A DNA stretch of 64,000 nucleotides, taken from contig NZ_CP157278.1 of the NCBI RefSeq assembly GCF_040026395.1, positions 2,232,001 to 2,296,000 on the forward strand, given 5' to 3'. How positions within the stretch are numbered: position 1 is the stretch's first letter; the number at the start of each line of letters is the position of its first letter. The notes beneath the pieces were generated by a model. The model had not been told where the DNA came from. It saw only the letters and a program-made list of their open reading frames with translations, and made no database searches. The DNA comes from Pedobacter lusitanus (GTDB lineage Bacteria > Bacteroidota > Bacteroidia > Sphingobacteriales > Sphingobacteriaceae). The translations under genes and the position numbers were made by a program. Below are positions 17,135-26,633 of this stretch, piece by piece.

Positions 17135-17857
17135 TTACATATAACCCTTAGTCTTTTTAAATTCTTCAAAAGATTTCCTGATATAATTATGCAGATCATA
17201 ATCCGTCCATTTCCTGACATCTTCATTCTTTGGCCAGTAGGCTGATTTAAACTCTTCTATATCTTCTTCCCTGATTGGAACCGCGGCCCTGATCTTCTCT
17301 TTACCAAACCTTTTGGCTACTTCATTATAGTCAGATTCCCGTTCAATATAGGCGCCTAAACGCCTTGCTTCCCTCCCGCTTTTACTAAAACTCTCGTATA
17401 AATAACCAAGCGGACTCCCACCAAGCGGGGATAACATTCCTATTGGGGGTTTTCCTTTATAAAAAATCCCCTTTTGCCTGTATAAAGATTCAACTTCCTT
17501 CAAACGCTCTTTCTCTGAAGTCCCGGTAATTCTGACCTCCTTTAGCTGAATAGAAGAGATCCGGAGATAGACAACCAAACTCTGCAGATTACTAACCCGC
17601 AGCTCCTTACTCAGATAACCATCTATTGAAATTTGCAGGGTGTCTCCCTCCTGTGCCTGGATATCAAACAAACCAAAATTATCAGTCACATTCGTGTACC
17701 CCGTTCTTTTGTTATGAACCGCTGCGTTACCTAATCTTGTTTTGGATCCTTCTTCAAAAACAACGCCTTTCAGCATCTGCGGAGACTGGCCTTTTACAAT
17801 AAGAAAGAACATCATCAAGACACTAACCGAAAGTATTTTTCTGATATTTAACTTCAT
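17135..17857 (-). CDS. Carboxypeptidase-regulatory-like domain protein
   Basis: A 240-residue exported protein: signal peptide (KLNIRKILSVSVLMMFFLIVKG), then a carboxypeptidase-D regulatory-like beta-sandwich (LKGVVFEEGSKTRLGNAAVHNKRTGYTNVTDNFGLFDIQAQEGDTLQISIDGY, written here in pieces as GVVFEEG, GYTNVTDNFGLFDI, GDTLQISIDGY), as in the N-terminus of SusC-like proteins. The helical, charged C-terminal half (KERLKEVESLYRQKG, FKKTKGYM) has no beta-barrel. It lies 35 bases upstream of budA on the same strand and may share its transcript. Its role is unknown. Confidence 0.7.
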   Translation of the reverse strand: MKLNIRKILSVSVLMMFFLIVKGQSPQMLKGVVFEEGSKTRLGNAAVHNKRTGYTNVTDNFGLFDIQAQEGDTLQISIDGYLSKELRVSNLQSLVVYLRISSIQLKEVRITGTSEKERLKEVESLYRQKGIFYKGKPPIGMLSPLGGSPLGYLYESFSKSGREARRLGAYIERESDYNEVAKRFGKEKIRAAVPIREEDIEEFKSAYWPKNEDVRKWTDYDLHNYIRKSFEEFKKTKGYM

Positions 17858-17974
17858 AGCTCAAAAATAAGCAGAAGAAAAAATACCTTCCGATAATTAA
17901 CACTCTTTAACCATAGTGTTAATGTTTGTTAATGCTTATACTAAAAGCTCAGGTCAGACCTGCAGCAATTCAAA

Positions 17975-18340
17975 TTATCTGGCCGCTTTATCTTCTTCCA
18001 CTATCCCATGACAATTACCGTCAGTATCCATAAAGAAGGCTAGCCAGCCATACGATGGAATAGCAAATTTAGGTTTCACTATCTTTCCTCCTGCTTTTTC
18101 AATCTTCTGAATGGTTTCATCAAGATTTTGTACGTTGATCGTATTACAGACAGGCTGATTTCGTTCAACAGGTTTCATAATTGCTCCGTTTATCCCAGGT
18201 GTTGATTCATCACCCGAAATAGCCAGCCAGTACTGCTGCTCACAAAATTGTTCAAACTTCCAGCCAAATACATCAGCGAAGAATTTCATACTTACCTCCG
18301 GATGCTCAGAAGGTATTTCAAAATGTGTGACTCTGTTCAT
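17975..18340 (-). CDS. VOC-family (glyoxalase/bleomycin resistance-like) protein
   Basis: A 121-residue single VOC domain: THFEIPSEHPEVSMKFFADVFGWKFEQF, then TPGINGAIMKP, DETIQKIEKAGGKIVKPK and AFFMDTDGNCHGIVEED, i.e. two beta-alpha-beta-beta-beta modules with the usual His/Glu candidates for metal. The cytoplasmic function is unknown; homologues are annotated as glyoxalase-like. It is a single gene with AT-rich flanks. Confidence 0.85.
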   Translation of the reverse strand: MNRVTHFEIPSEHPEVSMKFFADVFGWKFEQFCEQQYWLAISGDESTPGINGAIMKPVERNQPVCNTINVQNLDETIQKIEKAGGKIVKPKFAIPSYGWLAFFMDTDGNCHGIVEEDKAAR

Positions 18341-18546
18341 AATTCAAGATTTAGAATGAAATAAATTCAGCTGATCAAAAAGAGACATCTTACCTGAGCA
18401 GATGAATTTAAATTACATAAAACTAAGTCTAATCAACCGGATATCCGGGGTGTGAACAGGGCAAAATCCGGGGGCACCCGAGACAATTAATCTCGTATTT
18501 TTTTATATATTTAATTTTCTCTCCTAAAAACCACTTATAAACGCTC

Positions 18547-20955
18547 TTGAAACCGATACTTACCGTTGCCCTTTTATTACTCGTAAACAGCAGCCTTTGG
18601 GCACAATTGAAACTTACAGGAACTGTAAATGACCATCAAAAACTGCCCCTGCCCTATGCAGGATTAACCTTATCAAATTTAGGCAGTAAACAGACGACCA
18701 CTACAGACAGTATCGGATATTTCAGTTTCAGGAACCTCAAACCAGGTAAGTATCAGCTGAGTTCTACCTACACAGGTTTTCAGACAATAGTTACAGATGT
18801 GGTACTTTCTGCCGACACCTCTATAAAAATTGTGTTACAATCATCAAATAATCAGCTAAGTGAAGTGATTGTTACAGCCGGAAAACCAACGCTGGTCAAT
18901 AACACTGAAAAACTCACTTATAATGTTTCAAACAGCATAACCGCTACGGGAACCGATGGCTTAACGGCTGTAAGCCAGATTCCAGGTGTCAAAGTAAGCA
19001 GTAATGAAATTACCAGCGCCGGTAAAGGACAACTCAGGGTCATGGTTAACGGACAAACCATCCAGCTGGCAGGTTTAGACCTCATGCGGTATCTGAAATC
19101 TATGTCGGCCAACCAGATTTCAAAAATAGAACTCATTAAAAACCCATCTGCAAATTTTGATGCAGACGGAAATGCCGGACTGATCAATATAGTAACCAAA
19201 CAAAGCAAAAAACAAGGTTATTCAGGAAATGTACAGTTCAACGGAAAACGCTGGATACATGATCAGAACACCATTTACGGGACCAGTAACTTTTATGCAC
19301 TCAACGGCAGTGCCAATCTGAATTATAACACTGAAAAGCTCTCTGTTTACAGTAGCCTGAACCTGGATAAAGATCATCATCTTGAAGGATTTCAAACAGA
19401 TCTGTATTATCCTAAACAAACCTGGCTGCAAACAGATACAGGTGATTATACCTATCATAATATCAATCTTATTGCCGGAGCAGATTACAAGCTCAGCCCT
19501 AAAACTACCATCGGCTTGTCTTACTTAGGCGGAAGAGGCGTTTATGATGGTTCTGACCACGTCAATAATCCGATCTATAACAACAGTACCGGAAAGACAG
19601 ATTCGACTTTAAAGACCTATGCAACCTATCATCCTGTGGCTTTGAGTAACTCTATTAATATGCATACCATAATTAATTTCGACACGACAGGAAAAAAGCT
19701 TGCGTTAAATGCTGACTATTACAACTATTACCGTACAGACAAATCAGATTTTGAAAGTAACAGTTATATACCAGGACGTCCTGGTGCGGTTAACAATACC
19801 CGTTATTATGATACCAATAAACAAAATATCAATATCTACACCTTTAAGGCAGATGCCGAACTACCTACCCGCTATGGAACCCTGGCTTTTGGCGGTAAAC
19901 TGAGTTTTATTGATAATTACAGTAATGCCTTTTATTATAATAAGATCAATGAGAAAGATCTCGTTTATAATACCAACCTCAGCAACGAATTTGATTATAC
20001 TGAAAACACGCAATCACTCTATGCTAACCTGGCCAGAGAAAAAGGGAAATGGAAATATCAGACAGGACTGAGAACAGAGTTTACCCAAACCAAAGGTTAT
20101 TCCTATACTGTAGATCAGACTACAAAAAACAGCTATGTTAAACTATTTCCCTCCCTGCTGATTGCTTATCAGGCAGATCCGGAAAACAATATTTCATTTA
20201 CCCTGGGCAGAAGAATCAACAGACCTTCCTTCTGGAGTCTAAACCCATTTAAATCATTATTCACAGCTTATAGCTATGGTCAGGGAAATCCTTATTTACA
20301 ACCTGAATACAACAATAATTTTGAGTTATCACATACCTATAAAAGCAATCTGACTTCGGCTCTATTTTTAAATATAACCGACAACGGGTTTAATAATGTG
20401 ACCATAGCCAGACCTGATACCAACCTGGTTTATACTACCCCGATCAACTTCCTTAAAACATACAGATATGGTATCTCTGAAAGTTATGCTTTAAAACTGT
20501 TTCCATGGCTGGAGAACAGTAATCAGGCAACATTTTACCACACCAATGCCTATTCTTCCAGCAGCAGTTTTAATGATATCAAAGGTTATGGCCTCTATCT
20601 GGCCAGTAATAACACGATTTATTTCAATAGAGATAAAACGTTTGCAATGGCTGCAAATTTCTGGTATCAGTTTCCTGAGATAGACCATATCGGCAGATCA
20701 GGAACCACCTATAAATTAGATCTGGGATTAACCGCACTGGCACTGAAAAAAAATCTGAATATAACGCTTAACGTCAACGATGTTTTAAGAAGCAGTGCGA
20801 CTTCTGTTACCACCTATGTCAATGGGATCAAACAGAAATTCACGAACTTTCAGATCAACCGTTATGCCCAGCTGAGTGTAAGTTATCGTTTTGGAAGTAA
20901 GCCTGCTAAAACACGGGAAACCGGTAATGAAGACGAGCGTGGAAGAAATCACTAG
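18547..20955 (+). CDS. TonB-dependent-receptor-like outer-membrane beta-barrel protein
   Basis: An 802-residue outer-membrane protein. The start is TTG at 18547: the codon at 18538 is a stop and no ATG precedes the signal peptide (KPILTVALLLLVNSSLWAQ). Domains in order: carboxypeptidase-regulatory-like (LTGTVNDHQKLPLPYAGLT), plug (LSEVIVTAG, GVKVSSNEI, RVMVNGQ, IELIKNPSANFDADGNAGLINIV) and a large barrel ending in SVSYRFGSKP. This matches the Bacteroidota outer-membrane beta-barrel (OMP_b-brl_3) family. No SusD partner or TonB box is apparent, so the ligand is unknown. Its end overlaps the convergent phosphodiesterase gene by four bases. Confidence 0.85.
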   Translation: MKPILTVALLLLVNSSLWAQLKLTGTVNDHQKLPLPYAGLTLSNLGSKQTTTTDSIGYFSFRNLKPGKYQLSSTYTGFQTIVTDVVLSADTSIKIVLQSSNNQLSEVIVTAGKPTLVNNTEKLTYNVSNSITATGTDGLTAVSQIPGVKVSSNEITSAGKGQLRVMVNGQTIQLAGLDLMRYLKSMSANQISKIELIKNPSANFDADGNAGLINIVTKQSKKQGYSGNVQFNGKRWIHDQNTIYGTSNFYALNGSANLNYNTEKLSVYSSLNLDKDHHLEGFQTDLYYPKQTWLQTDTGDYTYHNINLIAGADYKLSPKTTIGLSYLGGRGVYDGSDHVNNPIYNNSTGKTDSTLKTYATYHPVALSNSINMHTIINFDTTGKKLALNADYYNYYRTDKSDFESNSYIPGRPGAVNNTRYYDTNKQNINIYTFKADAELPTRYGTLAFGGKLSFIDNYSNAFYYNKINEKDLVYNTNLSNEFDYTENTQSLYANLAREKGKWKYQTGLRTEFTQTKGYSYTVDQTTKNSYVKLFPSLLIAYQADPENNISFTLGRRINRPSFWSLNPFKSLFTAYSYGQGNPYLQPEYNNNFELSHTYKSNLTSALFLNITDNGFNNVTIARPDTNLVYTTPINFLKTYRYGISESYALKLFPWLENSNQATFYHTNAYSSSSSFNDIKGYGLYLASNNTIYFNRDKTFAMAANFWYQFPEIDHIGRSGTTYKLDLGLTALALKKNLNITLNVNDVLRSSATSVTTYVNGIKQKFTNFQINRYAQLSVSYRFGSKPAKTRETGNEDERGRNH

Positions 20956-21911
20956 AATTCCAGCAATTTGCCCTGTTCCGGAAAAACGAGTCTCAAACCA
21001 GCTGTATTTACCCGCTTCAACTCATTGACCAGATATTGTTCTTCCTGATCCCAGGCTTTCATGTGGGTGATTACTATGGCCACTTTTTGCAAAGCTGTGG
21101 CTCCGGCCAGTTTGCTCAGCTTATTTAACTCCACCATTAGCAAACGTGGAGTTAAATGGCCGAATAACTGATTTTCCGGTTGTTTATCAGAGAATGAGGT
21201 TTCAATGAATATAGCTTTCAGCTGATTTTTTGCAACCAGCGGAGCTATTTGTTCCCATAGCTTTTCCAGCCGCGTATTTTTTTCTATTTCATCAGCCCCT
21301 GTATCTCCCAGATATAACAGATAAGCATTTTCATGACCAATTAAAAAAGCAGTACTTTCATAAGCCGGCCCATGGCTTAACAAAAATGGAGTAACCTGCA
21401 TTTCAGTCCCCTCCAGATCCTTTTTTACATTTTCCTGCAGATTTACATAAGTATACTTACCCAGGCGGGGTGTCTCTCCCTCATTGGCAAAATTAGCCCA
21501 GGCTTTCCAGGTGAAGTATTTATCTCTCAGCACTTCGATAACCGACGGAATTGCATAAATGTTCTTTTTTGAATCATCAGGAGAATTCATGATCAACCCC
21601 GCAACATGATCAAGATGAGCGTGTGAAACCAGGTAACCTTTAATGTTATTTCTTAAAATATCGTTGGGAGATCCCTTAAACAAGTGATTCCCGATTGCTG
21701 CATCAATTCCGTGTCTGATGGTTCCGGCATCAGCACAAATGAAGTTTTCACTCTTTGCCGGAGCAATCATATAAGCAGACAGATTACTTTCATCCAACCC
21801 ACCTTTTATACCCAGTGGAATGACTTTAAAAGAACTTTGATTTTGAGCGTAAGCCTGATTAAAAATAAGGCCCGACAAGGCTAAAAGGAGGAAGTATAAT
21901 TTCTTATTCAT
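20952..21911 (-). CDS. Class-II 3',5'-cyclic-nucleotide phosphodiesterase, exported
   Basis: A 319-residue metallo-beta-lactamase-fold enzyme. The motif SHAHLDHVAGL carries the metal-binding His/Asp cluster; later LLSHGP, YLGDTGADEIE, FIETSFSD and GHLTPRLL complete the class-II phosphodiesterase (PDEase_II) signature. A signal peptide (NKKLYFLLLALSGLIFNQAYAQ) places it in the periplasm or outside, as for the Vibrio cpdP enzyme. It likely hydrolyses cyclic AMP or GMP from outside the cell, which could be nutrient scavenging rather than signalling. Confidence 0.85.
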   Translation of the reverse strand: MNKKLYFLLLALSGLIFNQAYAQNQSSFKVIPLGIKGGLDESNLSAYMIAPAKSENFICADAGTIRHGIDAAIGNHLFKGSPNDILRNNIKGYLVSHAHLDHVAGLIMNSPDDSKKNIYAIPSVIEVLRDKYFTWKAWANFANEGETPRLGKYTYVNLQENVKKDLEGTEMQVTPFLLSHGPAYESTAFLIGHENAYLLYLGDTGADEIEKNTRLEKLWEQIAPLVAKNQLKAIFIETSFSDKQPENQLFGHLTPRLLMVELNKLSKLAGATALQKVAIVITHMKAWDQEEQYLVNELKRVNTAGLRLVFPEQGKLLEF

Positions 21912-22145
21912 AGGAATGATAACATTTAAGAAAATTTCAATTTATCTTTCTAGTTTTATAAATGCTTTACAGATTTAAGATTAGACCATTAAAGCTAAAT
22001 CATTACAGCTTTTTAAAAAAATCATTGACAATATCAGTAACAAAAATGCGCAAATTAATAAAATATCTTGTTTAGTCATGTTAAGAAATCAGATCATGGC
22101 AAGATTCCTGCAACTATCAACAGGAATCAAATTGAATAACGACCT

Positions 22146-22370
22146 ATGAGAAGTTTAAAAATTAATATTGACGACGACGTATATAGTATTTCGCATCCTA
22201 TCTCTACGATTAATCTGTACAAAATTGTTCATCCAAAGGGCTCATTTGAGATAACCAGGACCAGATACACCGGAGAATGGAAGGTTCTGATCCAGACAAA
22301 CAAATCAGTTACCTTACCGGTTGCTCCTATCGGACGCGTAATAGAAGAGCGTTTGGGAATAGTAAACTAA
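22146..22370 (+). CDS. Small conserved-type hypothetical protein
   Basis: A 74-residue soluble protein (MRSLKINIDDDVYSISHP...) with alternating beta-type sequence and no signal or membrane segment. The ATG at 22146 is preceded by about 230 AT-rich bases. I do not recognise a named family; similar short proteins are common in Sphingobacteriaceae. Confidence 0.55.
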   Translation: MRSLKINIDDDVYSISHPISTINLYKIVHPKGSFEITRTRYTGEWKVLIQTNKSVTLPVAPIGRVIEERLGIVN

Positions 22371-22489
22371 ATCGTTATCAGTAAGATAGCGCTGATTTTT
22401 TTCCCCAACCTGTTCATGTTGTTACCCATATTATATTTTTTATAACCAGGTAATAATTAATATTTATTACCTTCACCAAAAAAAACAAC

Positions 22490-22660
22490 ATGACTATTTG
22501 CACAGTTTTAGAAAACCATGAAGCCCTGGTAGCTCACGAGGGTATCGGAAATAAAGAAGTTACTTTCATCGTTCTTGCGTTATGCATCATCATTGCTACG
22601 CTGGCAATTTATTTTTCTTTTTTAAGAAAGCCTGCCAACACCAGTGACGCCAAACACTAG
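22490..22660 (+). CDS. 56-residue single-pass membrane protein
   Basis: ATG at 22490, TAG at 22658-22660. The product has a polar N-terminus (MTICTVLENHEALVAHEGIG), one hydrophobic helix (VTFIVLALCIIIATLAIYFSF) and a positively charged C-terminal tail (LRKPANTSDAKH), so the tail should face the cytoplasm. The compact arrangement and helix make it likely to be real despite its small size. Function unknown; it stands convergent to the RecD-like helicase 15 bases away. Confidence 0.6.
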   Translation: MTICTVLENHEALVAHEGIGNKEVTFIVLALCIIIATLAIYFSFLRKPANTSDAKH

Positions 22661-22675
22661 GCTTTAAAAAGAAGC

Positions 22676-24133
22676 TTAATACTGCTCTTCGGATGGATCT
22701 CTAAATAAATTCTGCGCAAAGTTAACCAGGAATAATTCCTGTTTAGCCCTGGTAATGGCAGTATATAACCAGCGCAGAAATTCAAGATCTATCATTTCAT
22801 CGGTCAGATATCCCTGATCTACAAACACAGCATCCCATTGCCCCCCCTGTGCTTTATGACAGGTTACTGCATAAGCAAATTTAATCTGCAGTGCATTATA
22901 ATAAGGGTCTTCTTTGATGGCAAGCATTCTTTCCCTTTTATTGGTAATATGCTCATAGTCTTCAGCTATTCCTTCAAATAACTTTTTACTGTCTTCATAA
23001 GGCAGATTTGGCGTTTCGGCCTGCAATGTATCCAGCATCACCTTACAGGTAATCTGACCAGCTTCCGGATAATCCAGAAACTCCAGCTGTACTTCAGAAA
23101 ACCGGAATCCATAACGTTCTTCTTCATTTCTTACCCTTACAATACGGGCCATATCTCCATTGGCAATAAAAGATGTCGATTCATTATCAGGTAACCAGAA
23201 ATAGTTATTTCTTACAACCATAATCTGATCTCCTCCGGTCAGCTCTTCTTCACGATATAATAACCTGGCCCTGATCTGCTGATTATAAACATTTGCAGAC
23301 TTATTAGACCGGCAAACCACCAGCGAATTTTCAATATCAAATTTCCGGTAAGCATATTCCAGTCCTTCCACAAGCTTCAAACCTGTCATCCTGAAAATGT
23401 CCTTATAACTTTTAGTAATAAACTGCGGTAAATTGACCTTCTCTTCCCCGTTCCCTTCTGCTATATTTTCGATATGCGTATTGATCAGATCGCGCAGCAT
23501 AGAAGCATTTGCCAATATACCGGATTTACTGCCCTGACGCACCACTTCCTTAAGCTCGGTTTCTGTTACTTTCAGTCCAAAACTCTGAGCAACATAGACC
23601 TTGTTCAGTGCAGGTGAATCAAGACTGCCTACAGGTGGCAGCTGAGCCGTATCCCCAACAAAAAGTACCGCACAGTTTTTACCATTATAGATAAACTCCA
23701 TGACATCCTTTAGAAAAGAAGACCCGTTTCTGGTATTCCATTCATCAGCAATCATAGAAGCTTCATCAATAATAAATAAAGTGTTTTCTGCCAGGTTCGG
23801 TGCAAGCTGGAAAGACATATCAGTAGAGACTGCTGAGCGTTTTCTATAGATTTTCTTATGAATAGTCAGTGCTGTTCTGCCCGAATAACTCGTCATCACC
23901 TTAGCCGCCCGGCCCGTTGGCGCCAGTAAAACAGATCTGAGTTTAAATTTCGGCAAAACCTTTACCAGTGCAGCAACCGAAGTTGTTTTACCGGTTCCTG
24001 CATATCCCCTAAGGATAAAACACCTGTTATCCAGCTCTCCAGATAAAAAATCAGCCATTTGCTGACAAAAAACGAACTGCTCAGCGGTAGGTTGAAACTG
24101 ATAAGACTGGGCAATTATTGAGGCTTTATCCAT
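22676..24133 (-). CDS. RecD-like ATP-dependent helicase (AAA_30 / UvrD_C_2)
   Basis: SF1B helicase of about 485 residues. Walker A is GYAGTGKTTS, followed by APTGRAAKVMT, Walker B FIIDEASM, FVGDTAQLPPVG, and at the C-terminus AYAVTCHKAQGGQWDAVFVD and LRWLYTAITRAKQELFLV (UvrD_C_2). It should unwind DNA with 5'-3' polarity in recombination or repair. The start MDKASIIAQ at 24133 fits the family; the longer reading from 24238 adds a hydrophobic stretch that overlaps the divergent gene's promoter and start. No recB/recC is nearby. Confidence 0.85.
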   Translation of the reverse strand: MDKASIIAQSYQFQPTAEQFVFCQQMADFLSGELDNRCFILRGYAGTGKTTSVAALVKVLPKFKLRSVLLAPTGRAAKVMTSYSGRTALTIHKKIYRKRSAVSTDMSFQLAPNLAENTLFIIDEASMIADEWNTRNGSSFLKDVMEFIYNGKNCAVLFVGDTAQLPPVGSLDSPALNKVYVAQSFGLKVTETELKEVVRQGSKSGILANASMLRDLINTHIENIAEGNGEEKVNLPQFITKSYKDIFRMTGLKLVEGLEYAYRKFDIENSLVVCRSNKSANVYNQQIRARLLYREEELTGGDQIMVVRNNYFWLPDNESTSFIANGDMARIVRVRNEEERYGFRFSEVQLEFLDYPEAGQITCKVMLDTLQAETPNLPYEDSKKLFEGIAEDYEHITNKRERMLAIKEDPYYNALQIKFAYAVTCHKAQGGQWDAVFVDQGYLTDEMIDLEFLRWLYTAITRAKQELFLVNFAQNLFRDPSEEQY

Positions 24134-24185
24134 TTTACAAATATGCAATGGTGTTGTTATAGAAAAAAGAATTAATTTTGCTAAG

Positions 24186-25019
24186 ATGAACAATAGTAAA
24201 AACAGCATTTTATTAGTGGATCCGGAATTTGATCCCAATACTGCCTCAGACTGTAATTTGTTGTTGAAAATTACCGGCGACAGTTTTTCTTACGCCATAA
24301 TTGACAAAAACAGTAAACAGTTAAAGGCTGTTTTTGATCAGCAGGAATGTGAAGACATCAGTACTGATCTGGCTGCTATTCTAAAAAATGACAGCTATCT
24401 TAAACTTCCTTTCAAAGACATTAAGGTTTCTGTATATACGCCCAATACTATTGCCGTTCCCAATGAATTTTTCTGCACGCAGGATCTGAATGCCTACACT
24501 AATTTTTTCAGCGAAGAACAATCTGATACTTTATATACCCGTGCTTTTGCCCGTTTCGGTTTTACTTCTGTATTCAACCTCGAGAAATTTGCCGAACAGG
24601 CTTTAAATACTTTTCTGGCAAGTGCAGCCCGTTATGAACATAATGCACCTGTTTTAGCGCTGGCATCAACTGTAGAAGACACTTCTTTATTAATAGATTT
24701 CACTGTAGGTTCTTTCAATGCACTTTTACTGGATCAGGGAAAAATGCTTTTTCAGAATACCTATCAGATAGAAAATGCTGAAGAGTTTAATTATTACCTG
24801 GTCTTACTGATTCAGGAATTAAAGCTTGACCCGGCAAATACACCTGTATTAATCAGCGGGATTATTCATCAGAATGATGAACTGCATACCTGTCTGCACA
24901 AATATTTTAACCATATTCATTTTAACCTTCCTCCTGCTGGTGATATTGATCATGCTATCTTAGACGATATGCCTGCGCATTATTACAGCAGCTTATTAGC
25001 TCTTGACTTATGCGTATAA
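24186..25019 (+). CDS. DUF3822 family protein
   Basis: A 277-residue protein of the DUF3822 family, with an actin/hexokinase-like ATPase-type look (DCNLLLKITGDSFSYAIID near the N-terminus; LLIDFTVGSFNALLLDQGKML in the middle, two strand-turn-strand repeats). In Bacteroidota this gene is regularly located directly before rsmD, as here, where it overlaps rsmD by ten bases. Its function is unknown; translation-linked expression with a 16S rRNA methyltransferase hints at a role in ribosome-related metabolism, which is inference. Confidence 0.8.
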   Translation: MNNSKNSILLVDPEFDPNTASDCNLLLKITGDSFSYAIIDKNSKQLKAVFDQQECEDISTDLAAILKNDSYLKLPFKDIKVSVYTPNTIAVPNEFFCTQDLNAYTNFFSEEQSDTLYTRAFARFGFTSVFNLEKFAEQALNTFLASAARYEHNAPVLALASTVEDTSLLIDFTVGSFNALLLDQGKMLFQNTYQIENAEEFNYYLVLLIQELKLDPANTPVLISGIIHQNDELHTCLHKYFNHIHFNLPPAGDIDHAILDDMPAHYYSSLLALDLCV

Positions 25020-25549
25020 TCGGCGGTAAATTAAAAGGTATCCGCATGAGTGCGCCTGCCAGTCTTCCTGTAAGACCTACTACAGACATGGCCAAAGAGG
25101 CTCTTTTCAATATCCTGTATAATACTTATGATTTTGACAGCTGCAGTGTTCTTGATTTATTCAGCGGCACGGGAAATATCAGTATCGAGTTTGCATCACG
25201 CGGCATAAAAGAAGTGACTGCCGTAGATAAACATTCGGGCTGTATATACTGGCTTAAATCAGTTATAGATAAATATGATCTGAATGAAATCAGTCTGCAA
25301 AAAGCTGATGTATTCAAGTTTCTGGAACAGCATAACAAAAAATATCAGATCATATTTGCAGATCCTCCTTATGATCTGACCAATATCCCGCAGATTCCAA
25401 GACTGGTGGATCAAAATAAGTTACTTACTGAAAATGGAATATTAGTTGTAGAACATCCTTCTTTATTAAAATTAAAAGACGAGCCTGGATTTAAAGAAAC
25501 CCGCCGTTATGGCAATTCTTCTTTCAGCTTTTTTGAATATACCCCATAG
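25010..25549 (+). CDS. rsmD: 16S rRNA (guanine966-N2)-methyltransferase RsmD
   Basis: A 179-residue SAM-dependent methyltransferase of the RsmD family (usual length about 180-200). The N-terminus RIIGGKLKGIRMSAP and RPTTDMAKEALFNIL are family-specific; the SAM loop is VLDLFSGTGNISIEFASRG and the catalytic motif is FADPPYDL (D/NPPY type). It modifies G966 in helix 31 of 16S rRNA in the small subunit. It overlaps the DUF3822 gene and is followed three bases later by coaD. Confidence 0.92.
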   Translation: MRIIGGKLKGIRMSAPASLPVRPTTDMAKEALFNILYNTYDFDSCSVLDLFSGTGNISIEFASRGIKEVTAVDKHSGCIYWLKSVIDKYDLNEISLQKADVFKFLEQHNKKYQIIFADPPYDLTNIPQIPRLVDQNKLLTENGILVVEHPSLLKLKDEPGFKETRRYGNSSFSFFEYTP

Positions 25550-25552
25550 ATT

Positions 25553-26014
25553 ATGAAGATAGCCCTGTTTCCTGGTTCTTTTGACCCTTTGACTATCGCA
25601 CATGCTGATATTCTGAAGCGTGCACTTCCATTATTTGACAAAGTCATTGTAGGTATTGGGTTAAACAGCTCTAAACAGAGTTTTTTATCCGGACAAGTCC
25701 GTGAAGAAATTGTAAAAGCTGTCTTTGCAGATTACGACAATATTGAAGTACAGTCTTATGAAGGGCTGACTGTGGATTTCTGCAGAAAAATCAATGCCTC
25801 TTATATGATTCGCGGAATCCGTTCGGTTGGTGATTTTGAGTATGAAAGAGCAATTGCACAGATCAACCAGACCATGATGCCGGAAATGGAGACCATATTT
25901 ATTCTGAGCAAACCGGAATATTCGGCCATCAGCTCCACCATAGTACGGGATATACTCCGTAACCATGGTGATGTAACTCCTTTTCTGCCTAAGGAAGCTT
26001 TATTTTTTCTTTAG
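25553..26014 (+). CDS. coaD: Phosphopantetheine adenylyltransferase
   Basis: A 153-residue nucleotidyltransferase of normal length. It carries ALFPGSFDPLTIAHADIL with the T/HxxH nucleotide-binding motif, MIRGIRSVGDFEYE and the ISSTIVRD motif near the C-terminus. It makes dephospho-CoA from 4'-phosphopantetheine and ATP in the cytoplasm. Third gene of the DUF3822-rsmD-coaD operon; its last 26 bases overlap the convergent NUDIX gene. Confidence 0.93.
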   Translation: MKIALFPGSFDPLTIAHADILKRALPLFDKVIVGIGLNSSKQSFLSGQVREEIVKAVFADYDNIEVQSYEGLTVDFCRKINASYMIRGIRSVGDFEYERAIAQINQTMMPEMETIFILSKPEYSAISSTIVRDILRNHGDVTPFLPKEALFFL

Positions 26015-26633
26015 ACTCTTTTTCTTTAATCAGCTTACCCGCTTTCAATACGTCAATGATAGAAGGATAGGTATTTTTCAGCACTGGTTTAAGCGCCGAT
26101 GCGGTAAGCCACTCTGCTTTGGTAATACCTTCTTCTTTCTGCGGAATCAACTTTGGACTTCCTTTAACAGTCATACTGTACCAGTTGGTTCTTTTCAGTA
26201 CTAATTTGGTCCCCATTTCATAAACATGGTAGGTTTTACATAAGCGGTTGTCATTGGTCAGAATTTTCACGCCGCATTCTTCTTCAACCTCACGTTTGCC
26301 CGCTGCTTTCATGCCTTCGCCTTTTTCCACTTTCCCTTTTGGCAGATCCCATTTCTTATTTCTATAAATAAACAGGTATTCTTCCTTTGCGTTCATGACT
26401 AATCCGCCGGCCGCTTTAATTACTGTTAAGCCTGCTTTAATCTGTTGAAAAAGTGATTTTGGATCTGCAGTAAGCAATGCATACTGTTTTGCAGAGAATT
26501 TACTCAAACCTTCATAGAAAGCTTCAAAGTTAAATCCGTTTTCTTCCAGCACTTCTACAGGTTCTGCATGTGCCGGTAATTTGTTCGCAATTAGCAGTGT
26601 ATTATCGTTGATGTAAATGGTATACGTTTTCAT
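25989..26633 (-). CDS. NUDIX hydrolase
   Basis: A 214-residue protein. The N-terminal half has a strand-rich extension (YTIYINDNTLLIANKL, VEVLEENGFNFEAF), then the NUDIX domain with the box G-x5-E-x7-REVEEECG-V (GKVEKGEGMKAAGKREVEEE in part). Residues for metal and diphosphate hydrolysis are intact. Substrate unknown. The gene converges on coaD with a 26-base overlap, a compact arrangement that may cause transcriptional interference. Confidence 0.85.
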   Translation of the reverse strand: MKTYTIYINDNTLLIANKLPAHAEPVEVLEENGFNFEAFYEGLSKFSAKQYALLTADPKSLFQQIKAGLTVIKAAGGLVMNAKEEYLFIYRNKKWDLPKGKVEKGEGMKAAGKREVEEECGVKILTNDNRLCKTYHVYEMGTKLVLKRTNWYSMTVKGSPKLIPQKEEGITKAEWLTASALKPVLKNTYPSIIDVLKAGKLIKEKESKEKIKLP

